Source: Sipunculus nudus
Taxonomy: Eukaryota; Annelida; Sipuncula; Golfingiida; Sipunculidae
Reading direction: 5' to 3'
NCBI GenBank assembly: GCA_026874595.1
Contig: CM049313.1
Coordinates: 31,368,008 to 31,432,007, forward strand
Length of the DNA stretch: 64,000 nucleotides
The notes under the pieces: generated by a model
Databases searched by the model: none
What the model was told of the DNA's origin: nothing
What the model saw: the letters and a program-made list of their open reading frames with translations, nothing else
Made by a program: the position numbers and the translations under genes
Part shown: piece by piece, positions 33,276 to 46,300 of the stretch
How positions within the stretch are numbered: position 1 is the first letter of the stretch
Layout: each line of letters starts with the position of its first letter

Positions 33276-36200
33276 TCTATTAATAATGTGTCTAATCATG
33301 GATTGCCTTAAAACTTTATATGCTTATTGATTATGTAAGTTTAGAAAGGTGGTTTAAAAAGGAAACGCTACTATTAAGTCTTTTGTACATTATATAGGTT
33401 TTAAAAAAAATATTTGATGTATATTAAATTTTAACAACACAACTGCTGTAAATAATTATCATAAATGATGTCTTCCTGTTATCTTGCAAAGTAAAAGGAA
33501 ATCCATTATTTTCATAATTTTACTTAATTTTGGTAGTGTTGTAGTGATAAACTACATATGCATTTTTGCTGCAGTACAACTTATGATTACCTGATCTTTT
33601 ATACTTTATATATACTTTCATATACAATTTAATTTTTCTCCTTTAGACTCCTTGTTTTGATTTTTTTCTTTTATTTCTCTGAGACACATCACCAATATTC
33701 ATTGATATAAGGCTTTCAGGATCCAGAGTTCATCTGATTGAAGATCTCATCACTGCTTGATCAACTGTATTTCAACTTTTGGTCAGCTGCAGTTTAACTG
33801 TATTTCAACTTTTGTTCAGCTGCTGTTTAATTGCATTTTAAACTTCTGATTAACTGCATCTGAACTGCACCAAAATCTGATCAACTGCATCTCGAATTAA
33901 ACATACAAATCTGTTTGACCTGAGAGTATCAAACCATATGAGGCAGTTCTAGGTGTGCATTTCCAGTTCACTAAAGTGAGCCTGCATGTGAAAAATACAG
34001 TTTATTAGCTGGTCTCAGGTCATGGTGGTCTCACATGATTAAACAGCTCAATATTTCAATGTCCCACAGTCATATATGATCTAGGAGTCCGTTATCAGTC
34101 ATACAAAATTGTACATTACAGATATGAGCATTGTAGATTTTATTTACAGTAATACACATAGAATGTTAAAATGTTTAAAATGGAGCAACAATAAAGACAC
34201 TCCAACTTAATATAACATAAATTTATAGTATGCAGGCATGAATTCACTATGAGACGCCAACATCCAGTAATAATAATAATTCTTGAAGTGATGTCCCATT
34301 AAAATAACTTCTTTTCAACAAGGAAAATATTGCCACACATGGAAGATAAAATACTTGGAATACATACATAATATATACAATACTTATATAATATCATATG
34401 AATGCTATGTCCTCAATGGGTATAATAAAGAACAAGACTAGACATTTTAAACCCTGGATTTCTCCCTCAGTGTAACTATCAACCAAAAGAAATACATTGA
34501 GCACAATTTGACCCTTCCTAAGACGCTCAGTATGCAGGTGTTTTGTGAAGCTCCATACTTTATCTGTGATACAGCTTTCATTAAGGTGCCACATGGCTAT
34601 ATAGTTCTGATCATGACCAATTATTTCTTTACCTCCATGGCTTGAGATCTTTGTCATAATGTAAGACAAGCAATCAAAATCTCAATTTACATATTCCAGG
34701 TCTGACATGAAGCATCACTTGAAATAATCTACTCCACAGCTAGAGGTATATATTATAATTATTGTACAACAGTCCAGTTGGAACCACACCTTTTGTTTTC
34801 TAGTGTGACATCCAGTGTGAACTACTTGAGACATTCAGCTCAGCATCTATAGAGGTATACATTATGATGTATGACTGTCAGATTCTAACACCACCTTTCA
34901 TGTTCCAGATTTCACATTCGGCATTACTTGAATTTGCAGTTTGAAGACTGTGGCTTTGTAGTTTTGATAGATTTACATATAACCTTTAACTCACTCAAAA
35001 GTGTATACATTTTGTGTCTTGTGTGTAACCTGCTAGGTGGGAATGATGTATGTTTTGTCATTATGTTATGATTTATACATGTAGAAATGGTCCATTATGT
35101 GGTAGAAACACTGATCTGCAATGACTCGCATTCCACCATCAGGGCAGTAGGCAAGACACCGATCTGTTCAGTTATTCATAAGAAAAAATCAATTCGGATA
35201 TTTTTCAGTAAACCCTTTTATCTTTCTGTGATTTATTTATATGGGGATTTACATTTTATATCAATGTATGGAAAAGTTTTTGAAAAATATATGACAATAT
35301 ACATATTTCTTTAATCTGATTTGCTTTATAGTTACACTGAACATGTTTTAAACAGATGAGTAGAATGTTATTTTGAATTCTAATATGGTATGTTTTCAAT
35401 TTTTTAGTGGAATGTAATTTTTGGAAGTATTCAGTTTTTAAAGTGCACACCCCAGGTTTTTTTACATTTATTATATGTGGGTCTACACTTATATTTCTTT
35501 CAAACATATTCAAATACTTATTCCCATGTCTGAAAGCTATCTTTAATGATCATTGTACCCTATAAACTGTACATGTAATGCCACAGTGTGTGCAGCTCAT
35601 GCATCTGTAGCTTTTAGACTGAAGATATAAATCTTTAATTCTGATCAAAATATTTATATATATTATATACAGCAAAGTTTCATCACAATATAACTTGAAG
35701 CTTCATGTAATGAAAACAGTAATATCACACTTTATACAATCTGTGTATCTGTAACCGCAGTTGATTGTTTCTTCAAGAAATGCAAGATAAAGCTGTATAT
35801 GTAAATTGTATCCTCAGTGAGGTGCATGGGTTCAAGTGAAAATGTAGAACCACAATCATGTGAAAATGTGATCTGTGTAGAGGCTGGAGTCCTCTGTTAG
35901 AGTTAATACTGTATCCCAGAAATCCTGGAATACACATACATGTTCACCACAGAGTGGTATCCTTAAGCTGTCAGGAAACCCCTCCCTTATTGCCAGTCCC
36001 CGAGCACACAGCTCTCACTGTACCTGAGACTGAACCCTGGCGTAATGGCTGCACAGTTCATGTCACGTACATTTGTATATGAAGTTACAGAATACTTACT
36101 TTCTCTCTGTTCAACACATTGATAAACTGAGCTGTATACTAGAAAGACTTCTGCAGTTGGCAGTGGGGTGTATAGATGGAGTCTTGCTGTATCCCACTCA

Positions 36201-36362
36201 TCTTGCACAGCATTGTCCAGGGCTATGATCAACACCATTCCCCAAGTCTTTTTTAACTGTGTCCCTTGCAGTATAAGTCTTAATTTTATGATGACACACT
36301 GTTAGTCTTCTCTGATCAGCTGGTTTCCTCATGAAGCAGTCAGGTTTTGTGTATTGACGGTT
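33276..36362. other. 3' flank of the IgLON-like gene; UTR of unknown extent
   Basis: On the minus strand this lies just past the stop codon at 36363, so its right part should hold the 3' untranslated region. AATAAA on the minus strand occurs at 35472..35467, with ATTAAA variants nearby, but the true cleavage site cannot be told from sequence alone. Imperfect ~45-bp repeats (TTTCAACTTTTGGTCAGCTG-like) lie at 33730..33900. No other gene is recognised on either strand. Confidence 0.4.
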
Positions 36363-36481
36363 CTATTGCAGCATCTCGGGGCACTGGAAGGCTAGTATGA
36401 TGGCACAGACAAGGAGGATTGTAGAAGCTGCTTGCACACAAGACGAGCCTGGACCACCCATACCTTGGTAGACAGCTGCTG
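36363..36481 (-). CDS. IgLON-like adhesion protein, terminal coding exon with GPI-attachment signal
   Basis: This exon ends the protein. Read on the minus strand, it follows an acceptor TTGTAATTTCAG, enters in phase 1 (CA completes a codon begun by the T ending the stalk exon, giving Ser), and runs 38 codons to TAG at 36365..36363. The peptide has a small-residue stretch GMGGPGSSC, where a GPI attachment residue could lie. A hydrophobic run follows (ASTILLVCAIILAF) and then a short tail CPEMLQ. A small-residue site, spacer and hydrophobic C-terminus without a basic cytoplasmic tail is the GPI-signal pattern, as in IgLON and lachesin proteins, so the mature protein should be tethered to the outer plasma membrane. 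The acceptor is a run of three CAGs (36484..36476) whose alternative use would keep frame. Exact attachment residue is not determined. Confidence 0.87.
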
Positions 36482-37547
36482 CTGAAATTACAAAAAGTCA
36501 CGTGGCCTTTAGATGTACAGAGAAAAAATCAAGAAGTAAATTATTTAATATGACCAGTTGTGAGCATGTGATTGTTTTTGACTATTAATAATTTTAATCC
36601 AGTCTTTGAGGGCTTATAATCAGTAAGAAATGTTACAGCTGGCTGCAGCAACATTCTGTTGGTCAAAGGATTGACAAAGGGTCATAGATCTCGAGCTGTG
36701 CATATACTTGGCTGAATCATAATATTGAAATCATGTTCCTTAATTTAATATATATTCCTGCATCATGGAAAGTCTAAGGTAAACAAACCAAATCAATTCT
36801 CACAAATATCACTCTCAAGTGAAATATCACAATTGGTAACTTTTATTGGCACAATTAATGTAGAAATGTATAAGAACAGATGCATGGATTAACATGAAAT
36901 GTGATGTGCTTATTGATCCTAGCAGTACTATATTTTTACAATACTGAGGGTATTATGTTAACAGTTCCTTTATTCCACCTAAATTTCATTGTATTTTTGA
37001 GGATGAATATTTATAATAGTCTCAATGTAATTTCAGCAGCCAAATAGTTTGCACTGAATCAATAAAAATACACGTGATGATCCGCATTCATCAAGAATAA
37101 TGTCATTAAAGTAATCAACAAGTTCTATTTGGCTTTCCATGACACAGTTCATAATAAATAAACCATCTGCTTGACAATACACAATGAAGTCCAGGCAGGA
37201 TGCAGGGATTGTCATGAAATTGGTTAACTGTGCTGATAAATTTTATCATTTTACTCTGGGAATAATACAGGTGTTGACAAATTTTAGTGGTTATTTTAGA
37301 ATCTGCACATATATATATAAATGAGGTAAATTATTTCTTGGAACAAAAATGCAAAGAAAAACAATCCTGGGTACTTATATATATATATATATATTTTATT
37401 CGCTTTGCGCAGTCCTCATTATGAAAAGTGTATTCTTTATTAAGCAAAAGTAATCAGTTAATGTCATTTTACCTCTGGGCCTTTCTGTTTATCTTACATC
37501 AAAAATAATTTCTGTTGCAGTTTGTTCTAGGTTTTGCTTAAAAAACT

Positions 37548-37806
37548 GCTTCTGTGGCTGAGGGGTAGAGCACATGATTGTGAATTTCTAATCTCAGCTT
37601 TGCAGTGAGATTTTTCACTGTCAACCCCCACACAGGGTGAGTGCTCTGCAGGCTTAATGGGAAGGCTGCGCCCAACAGTTGTGTTTCACTCACAAACGAT
37701 TGAGCCTTTTGGGGCTTCCTCAGTGATATGATCCAGATAAGGGGATGATTACACACCCAGGGCCTGCAGGTGCATTTGTCACTGGGACTGGTTAACACCA
37801 GGGTAT
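37548..37806 (+). mobile_element. Possible tRNA-derived SINE
   Basis: The left end contains TGGCTGAGGGGTAGAGC (37555..37571), close to a tRNA A box with its flank, followed by tRNA-arm-like text (CATGATTGTGAATTTCTAATC). A clear B box is not visible, and the region beyond it (to about 37806) is more GC-rich than its surroundings. This fits a decayed tRNA-derived SINE in an intron of the IgLON-like gene, antisense to it. It does not fold as an intact tRNA, so no tRNA gene is called. Confidence 0.4.
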
Positions 37807-37904
37807 AACATGAGAGGAAGTGTGTGATAATGCCCTGTCATAAAGTCTGAAACCAGAATTGAATTCTCCAGATGTACATATACTTAATTAGTTAAGGTAG
37901 CATT

Positions 37905-38246
37905 AAACAAGGGACCCATGGGTCACTGTGCTCAGCTGAAGTTGAGCCTGAAGTTAAAAAATCTAAAATAATATCAAATGGAGAAAAAATCTGAGAGGAA
38001 CCGGTGATATAGGCCGTGAATGGTTGATATGATTGAAGATATTTTTGCAAATAATGTTTTGTGATCTGACCAGATGTTTCCTAATACTGAAACTGAAGCA
38101 TGCATGTAGACAGTTTGTGAATTTAAGATCTATACTATTACCATGCTCATTGGTTGGCTTTTTGATAAGCTGATGACATTTCAGCAGTTTACACAATTTT
38201 ATAAAATGTGAACAGTTGCAATAAAGTTACAACACTTTTGTACCTT

Positions 38247-38296
<50 letters not shown>

Positions 38297-39876
38297 CTTT
38301 ATATAATAAATTTTATGCCGTTGCAATAAAACTTTTGTCACCAGTGCTCAGGTGGAAGGACTCGGGGGGGGGGGGGGGGGGCAGGGGGGATGGTTGGTTG
38401 GAGTTACAACACCTTTGCATATACATACAGTATATAAAATTTATTTCATCAGTGCTTACCGAAAAAAAAAAGTATTCATAATTAAATTAAAAACAGGCAG
38501 ACAGATGGAAAATCCAAGCAAGTTCCAATGCCACTGAGGCAGGAGAATAATGAACTAATGTTTGCATTAGATCTTCATTTTTAATTACATCAATTTTTTT
38601 TCAAGTTTATAAATTTTACTATACTTTTACAGTATATATATATCTGAATATTTAAGTTGATTCACAATTTTAAATTCATCAGAACCTCTAGCTAATATGG
38701 TTAGGTGACATTACACTTTGCACACAGATGTATTAATTTTTTTTATAAATCATATCTTTTTAATTTGCAAAACAATACATATCTGAAAACAACAATTGCA
38801 CCTTAATTTATCCATGATTTGGCTCATATATATTACAATTATGCCTACTGATGCATTTAATTATATTTTAATAAAAATGATTTAAATGTAAATTAATTTC
38901 TTAAAAAATCCTACATTACCGGAACATGGCATCTTCTGGAGCACTCTGGAGTTTTGTACATTGGAGTGGAAACAGCTTTACAATTAAAGAAATAGTTTGC
39001 ACAATAACAATTATTGCAATACACTTGGTTGGAAGGGGGGGGGGGGGGGGGTTGACATGAGAATAACTGTACACCTGTGACAGCAGGGGTGCTGGACCAG
39101 TGTTGCATCACTAATAAGGTTACCCAGGCAGGTCTGTAGTGACCATAAATGGACAGCCTGGAGATGCAAATGAATACAATAGAGCCTCTGAAAGAAACTT
39201 CAGTAATTAACCTAATGTTTTAGCTTTTATTTTCAATTTTTGAAATTTAGCAGATTAATTACTTATGTGATAATTAAATCAAATGTACTTACAGGGAAAA
39301 AAATGCCATGGTCAAAGTTGGGACAAAATTTAAGGTACTTATTTTATATTAATGCTTATAACTTAAAATATAAAAAAAATAAGATCTAATTTTGGGTACA
39401 CAATTGAATCTTTATTAAATAAATGTATATACCTGAAAAAAAGTCTATAGCTTCAACACTTATCAAGTTAAGTGCGTATAAATATATTTCCTGATTTTTT
39501 ACAAAGTGCATTATAATTGGGCCCATAACTTTTATAAATTCAGTAATACTGACTTAATTTCTGACACGTACATAGAAACTATATAGGAGAATATTTATGT
39601 AAATATGAAGAAAAACAAATTTGCTTTTGATATTTGGCAGACCTGAAGTGTGATAATAGGTTTTTAAGGAAGATTGAGGTTTTTCCTTAATTTCTCAAAG
39701 GCAGGAAGTTGCAATGACCCAATTTTGGTTCAGTAGGAGATCTCGGGGACATCTAACAGTATGCCAAATTTTATATTCTTAGGTCTAAGGGTTTCAAAAC
39801 ATGCCAGTCTAATGGACGGATGGACGGAAATGGATCACGACTTTAGCACATATGACATATAGTCAGCTGAGCCAAA
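37905..39876 (-). mobile_element. Family B Helentron-like element with both ends, in an intron
   Basis: Read on the minus strand, it starts TTTTTGGCTCAGCTGACTAT (from 39876) and ends with CTTCAGCTGAGCACAGTGAC, palindrome GACCCATGGGTC (37924..37913), CCTTGTTT (to 37905). The shared arm GCTCAGCTGA is terminal at the 5' end and subterminal at the 3' end, with the palindrome outside it. That asymmetric plan matches Helentron-like elements; the class is inferred. Contents parallel 54724..58927, including two poly(G) runs near 38366 and 39037 (poly(C) on its own strand) and an (AT)n tract at 38249..38293. It lies in the last intron in the sense direction of the gene. No gene of its own. Confidence 0.68.
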
Positions 39877-39959
39877 AATGCAGGCGGTTACCTTCAACAA
39901 CAACATAATATTTTGAAAAAAAGTTTGGCTTAAAATCCAGTTAAACGACTGGACTCTAA

Positions 39960-41130
39960 CATTTCTCAGACAGATGAACATTGAACAGGTCATATACTTA
40001 CAATTCTCCTATTGATCAACATGTTGAACAGGTCATACCCTTACAGTTCTCCTACTGATCAACATGTTGAACAGGTCATACCCTTACAGTTCTCCTACTG
40101 ATCAACATGTTGAACAGGTCATACCCTTACAGTTCTCCTACTGATCAACATGTTGAACAGGTCATACCCTTACAGTTCTCCTACTGATCAACTTCTTGAA
40201 CAGGTTATACACTTACAGTTCTCCTACTGATCGACAAAATGAACAGGTCATACACTTATATTTCTCATATTGCCTAACACTGAACAGGTTATACTCTTAC
40301 CTTTCTCATACTGATCAACATTGAACAGGTCATACACTTATATTTCTCATATTGCCTAACACTGAACAGGTTATACTCTTACCTTTTTCATACTGATCAA
40401 CATTGAACAGGTCATACACTTATATTTCTCATATTGCCTAACAATGAACAGGTTATACTCTTACCTTTCTCATACTGATCAACATTGAACAGGTCATACA
40501 CTTATATTTCTCATATTGCCTAACACTGAACAGGTTATACTCTTACCTTTCTCATACTGATCAACATTGAACAGGTCATACACTTATATTTCTCATATTG
40601 CCTAACACTGAACAGGTTATACTCTTACCTTTCTCATACTGATCAACATTGAACAGGTCATACACTTATATTTCTCATATTGCCTAACAATGAACAGGTT
40701 ATACTCTTACCTTTCTCATACTGATCAACATTGAACAGGTCATACACTTATATTTCTCATATTGCCTAACACTGAACAGGTTATACTCTTACCTTTCTCA
40801 TACTGATCAACATTGAACAGGTCATACACTTATATTTCTCATATTGCCTAACACTGAACAGGTTATACTCTTACCTTTCTCATACTGATCAACATTGAAC
40901 AGGTCATACACTTATATTTCTCATATTGCCTAACAATGAACAGGTTATACTCTTACCTTTCTCATACTGATCAACATTGAACAGGTCATACACTTACCCT
41001 TCTCATCCTGATCGACATTGGACAGGTCACACACTTATATTTCTCATATTGCCTAACACTGAACAGGTTATACTGTTACCTTCCTCATACTGTTCAAGAC
41101 TTAACAGATAATATACTTACATTTCTCATA
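39960..41130 (-). repeat. 41/43-bp tandem array carrying splice-donor sequence, overlapping the stalk exon end
   Basis: About 28 units occur. The part farthest from the exon (about 40025..40200) has a 43-bp period (landmarks 40025, 40068). Most of the rest is an 82-bp dimer of two 41-bp monomers (landmarks 40321, 40403). On the gene's sense (minus) strand, one monomer carries TATGAGAAAGGTAAGAGTAT, a good splice-donor sequence, and the other TATGAGAAATATAAGTG, which lacks the GT. About ten donor-like copies are present. The last unit is the real exon/intron junction: TATGAGAAAT, then GTAAGTATAT, continuing into 41 bp of repeat-like text. The array thus appears derived from the junction. Confidence 0.95.
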
Positions 41131-41270
41131 TGGATTGATTTTAGGTTTTGGAGGCTTGGACTCCAGTGATTCCTTCACTGTGGTAGACATGGGCTGAGTT
41201 GTAGAAAGCCGAAAAACCACAATATCTACAGTGGGAGTTGGTGTTGGTGTGGTCTGTTTAGGCTTATATT
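41121..41270 (-). CDS. IgLON-like adhesion protein, Pro/Thr-rich stalk exon
   Basis: This 150-bp exon links the last Ig domain to the GPI signal. On the minus strand it follows the acceptor TTTTCCTCAG and ends before GTAAGTATAT; both junctions are phase 1. The first two bases (AA) join the G ending the Ig exon to give Glu, and the final T joins CA of the last exon to give Ser. The 49 full codons encode YKPKQTTPTPTPTVD, a middle with STTQPMSTT, and SKPPKPKINPYEK. The density of Thr, Ser and Pro suggests an extended, possibly O-glycosylated stalk. IgLON and lachesin proteins have a short linker here. Read-through past the donor gives CKYIIC and then a stop, so failure to splice would yield a form without the GPI signal. 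The exon's 3' end is also a unit of the adjoining array. Confidence 0.9.
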
Positions 41271-43352
41271 CTGAGGAAAAGGTGAGAAAATTAATAGGTG
41301 CATTGATAAATATTCGTATCTGAAACATTCATGTTGTATATTTGATATCAGTTCTGGTTTGTTACTTGTGTCAGTTAGTTGTCAAAATAATTTAACTTAT
41401 TCCTTAACTACAGTACACACAATCATTTTAGTAAATAATAGATACATTTTTTATTTTCTGTTTGAATTTACACTGTATACTACCATAATATCATAAGGGT
41501 TATATTTGTTTCTTGGATATCATTTTCCTGTAAACAAATATGAAAATATTAAAATAATGAGGAGTGGATGGTTTCTATGATCTAAATTGTAAAAATATAT
41601 GTTTTAAAATAAAATAAGGAACAGTGGATGGTGTCTATGGTCTCAGTTTTAAAATATATGTTTCAGTTGTACATTTAGAATAAAATAAATGTATTTATTG
41701 TGAAGTCCAGAATCATGACAAGCTCTATAAGCATTCCTGACTATTGAGAATTATTTTTTACATGGACCAGCTTAATCAGTGGCAGAGTGGGAATTTCATA
41801 GGATTGGTATTGAAACTCGAAAAAGTGAGCTCATGAGCCATGTGACTGTAACAGGTATGAGGAAAAACATCACTAGAAATGTTGAACTTGGTTATTGTTT
41901 TTTAAAGAAATATTTAGATTGAGCTGGAGAGTTATCACATGATACTTTTTGTCAGATGATTTTAAAATGTAACCTAAAATGTCCATTTGAAAAACATAAC
42001 ACATATTAGCAAGAGAAAACCCGACCAAATGTTGATGACACAATTTGATAAATCTTCATCTTTAATCTTCACATTTCATATGTACCTAGATCTTTTGTTT
42101 TACTGTTCACCAATAACAGGCCTGTCAGCATGTGGACTGACACATAGATGACATGAAAAGGTCATTGATGTAGCTCAGATCACCTAAATCTTTCCGAGAT
42201 GACAACAGGATAAAACAAGAACATACCTTTTTTTAGCATCATATCAGGTAAATCAGATATGACTGATGACCTGAGTGGAAGTTCAAAGAAACACTCAAAA
42301 TTGATTAAAGAAAAATTCATTCACATTGTCTTTGAACAATATAAGAAATACTGAGAACTCTCCTGAGAATTAACAGAACTCTCAGTACCAATAAATTTAA
42401 TATATACTTATATATCAAACTTGAACATGAGAAAAAGGGGAAAATGCAACCTGTGCCTGCAGGAAAAATGCACAATAATTTGTGTTAGGAACTCACTCAA
42501 CAAAAGATCCGAACTAATCTCTAAGTGCAGGCATTGGAGCTGGCCCAAGAAACCACCAAACCTGTCTCACCACCCATGGGTCAGTCTGCCTAACAATCGC
42601 CAAAGGCATGAAACTGACATAAGCAGGTTTATATATATATATTACTATCATCAATAATGGCAAATCTCCTGTATCACATAAAGTCAGGCCAATTAAGGAA
42701 AAGAAATCAGCTCTCAACTCTCATGGATTATAGAATTCTAATTTAAGTTCAGATGATCAAGCTGCATCATATCATCATGGAAGAGCCAGCATATAAATTT
42801 ACAAACTGTGATAGCATTATAAATTTGATTTATGAATTAAACCAGAGCTTATATTAGTTCTATCAATTATTTGATGTTGGGCCAGTATCAATTTACCTGA
42901 CTGAGGTAAAAATTAATTGATAAAACACATTTCCCCATATAAAGTTTTTAATATATTTGCCTGATCTATTGATGCATCAGTTGACCTACTTTATTACAAG
43001 ATCTGAATCCATCGTCATTTTTATAAAGCCAAATTATTTTTTCTGTTCATATTGCACAGAGGATCACGGACAGCTTTGTGAACTTTCTCTGTTAATGACT
43101 GCATACCAGTATGGGTACCACAAAATCTTGAAACACTGATGCAAATGTATAACAATCACTTCCTTGTCTGCTCCAGAAAATTTGATCAGCAGAATAATCT
43201 GTGACTCCCACCACAATTACTTGCTATGCCCACCACCATGCTGACATAAACAATGTGACTGTCCTCACAAAGACACAACTAGCCCCCCTGGTAACCACCA
43301 TGTTGACATAACCACCCTGCTATGCCAGTCATACAGTGACCCAAGACATTAT
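41271..43352. other. Intron sequence, no exon recognised
   Basis: This is the exon-proximal part of the 12.6-kb intron between the Ig exon and the stalk exon. It is AT-rich. The frames at 42421..42717 and 42957..43139 lack domain features. Because the flanking exons join in phase without anything between, no further coding exon is required here. Confidence 0.5.
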
Positions 43353-46300
43353 GTTGTAGACATTCATCAGACAAAGAGGACTAGAAGATACCTGGCTGTA
43401 GACATTCAACAGAAGATACCTGGCTGTAGACATTCAACAGAGAAGGAGGAACAGAGGATACCTGGTCATAGACATCAGAGAAGGAGGAACAGAGGATATC
43501 TGGTTGTAGACATTCAACAAACAAGGAGGAACAGAGGATACCTGGCTGTAGCCATTCAACAAACAAGGAGGAACAGAGGATACCTGGCTGTAGCCATTCA
43601 ACAAACAAGGAGGAACAGAGGATACCTGGCTGTAGCCATTCAACAAACAAGGAGGAACAGAGGATACATGGCTGTAGCCATTCAACAAACAAGGAGGAAC
43701 AGAGGATACATGGCTGTAGCCATTCAACAGACAAGGAGGAACAGAGGATACCTGGCTGTAGCCATTCAACAAACAAGGAGGAACAGAGGATACATGGCTG
43801 TAGCCATTCAACATACAAGGAGGAACAGAGGATACCTGGCTGTAGCCATTCAACAGACAAGGAGGAACAGAGGATACCTGGCTGTAAACATTCATCAGAC
43901 AAGGAGGAACAGAGGATAACTGGTTGTAGACATTCATCAGACAAGGAGGAACAGAGGATACCTGGCTGTAGACATTCAGCAGAGAAGGAGAACAGAGGAT
44001 ACCTTGCTGTAGCCATTCAACAAACAAGGAGGAACAGAGGATACATGGCTGTAGCCATTCAACAGACAAGGAGGAACAGAGGATACCTGGCTGTAGAAAT
44101 TCATCAGACAAGGAGGAACAGAGGATAACTGGTTGTAGACATTCATCAGACAAGGAGGAACAGAGGATACCTGGCTGTAGAAATTCATCAGACAAGGAGG
44201 AACAGAGGATAACTGGTTGTAGACATTCATCAGACAAGGAGGAACAGAGGATACCTGGCTGTAGAAATTCATCAGACAAGGAGGAACAGAGGATAACTGG
44301 TTGTAGACATTCATCAGACAAGGAGGAACAGAGGATACCTGGCTGTAGACATTCAACAGACAATGAGGAACAGAGGATACCTGGCTGTAGAAATTCATCA
44401 GACAAGGAGGAACAGAGGATACCTGGCTGTAGACATTCATCAGACAAGGAGGAACAGAGGATACCTGGCTGTAGAAATTCATCAGACAAGGAGGAACAGA
44501 GGATAACTGGTTGTAGACATTCATCAGACAAGGAGGAACAGAGGATACCTGGCTGTAGAAATTCATCAGACAAGGAGGAACACAGGATAACTGGTTGTAG
44601 ACATTAATCAGACAAGGAGGAACAGAGGATACCTGGCTGTAGACATTCAACAGACAATGAGGAACAGAGGATACTTTGCTGTAGACATTCATCAGACAAG
44701 GAGGAACAGAGGATGTAAACATTTTTCAGACAAGGAGGAAAAGAGGATACCTGGCTGTAGACATTCATCGGACAAGGAGGAACAGAGGATACCTGGCTGT
44801 AGACATTCAGCAGAGAAGGAGGAACAGAGGATACCTGGCTGTAGAAATTCATCAGACAAGGAGGAACAGAGGATAACTGGCTGTAGACATTCAGCAGAAG
44901 GAGGAACAGAGGATACCTGGCTGTAGACATTCAGCAGAGAAGGAGGAACAGAGGATAACTGGCTGTAGACATTCATCAGAGAAGGAGAACAGAGGATACC
45001 TGGCTGTAGACATTCATCAGAGAAGGAGGAACACAGGATAACTGGCTGTAGACATTCAGCAGAGAAGGAGGAACAGAGGATAACTGGCTGTAGACATTCA
45101 TCAGAGAAGGAGAACAGAGGATACCTGGCTGTAGCCATTCATCAGACAAGGAGGAACAGAGGATACCCGGCTGTAGACATTCATCAGACAAAGAGGAAAA
45201 GAGGATGTAGACATTCTTCAGCCAAGGAAGAAAAGAGGATACCTTGCTGTAGACATTCATCAGACAAGGAGGAACAGAGGATGTAGACATTCTTCAGACA
45301 AGGAGGAACAGAGGATACCTGGCTGTAGACATTCATCGGGCAAGGAGGAACAGAGGATACCTGGCTGTAGACATTCAGCAAAGAAAGAGAACAGAGGATA
45401 CCTGGCTGTAGACATTCAGCAGAGAAGGAGAAACAGAGGATACCTGGCTGTAGACATTCAGCAGAGAAGGAGAACAGAGGATACCTGGTGTAGACATTCA
45501 TCAGACAAGGAGGAACAGAGGATACCTGGCTGTAGACATTCAGCAGAGAAGGAGGAACAGAGGATACCTGGCTGTAGACATTCAGCAGAGAAGGAGAACA
45601 GAGGATACCTGGCTGTAGCCATTCATCAGAAAAAGAGGAAAAGAGGATGTAGACATTCTTCAGACAAGGAAGAAAAGAGGATACCTTGCTGTAGACATTC
45701 ATCAGACAAGGAGGAACAGAGGATGTAGACTTTCTTCAGACAAGGAGGAACAGAGGATACCTGGCTGTAGACATTCATCAGACAAGGAGGAACAGAGGAT
45801 ACCCGGCTGTAGACATTCATCAGACAAAGAGGAAAAGAGGATGTAGACATTCTTCAGCCAAGGAAGAAAAGAGGATACCTTGCTGTAGACATTCATCAGA
45901 CAAGGAGGAACAGAGGATGTAGACATTCTTCAGACAAGGAGGAACAGAGGATACCTGGCTGTAGACATTCATCGGGCAAGGAGGAACAGAGGATACCTGG
46001 CTGTAGACATTCAGCAAAGAAAGAGAACAGAGGATACCTGGCTGTAGACATTCAGCAGAGAAGGAGAAACAGAGGATACCTGGCTGTAGACATTCAGCAG
46101 AGAAGGAGAACAGAGGATACCTGGTGTAGACATTCATCAGACAAGGAGGAACAGAGGATACCTGGCTGTAGACATTCAGCAGAGGAGGAACAGAGGATAC
46201 CTGGCTGTAGACATTCATCAGAGAAGGAGAAAAGAGGATACCTGGCTGTAGCCATTCATCAGAAAAAGAGGAAAAGAGGATGTAGACATTCTTCAGACAA

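Noticed and set aside
37548-37806. A tRNA gene.
   Set aside because: An A-box-like segment is present, but there is no good B box and no cloverleaf-compatible acceptor stem. A tRNA-derived SINE is more likely.
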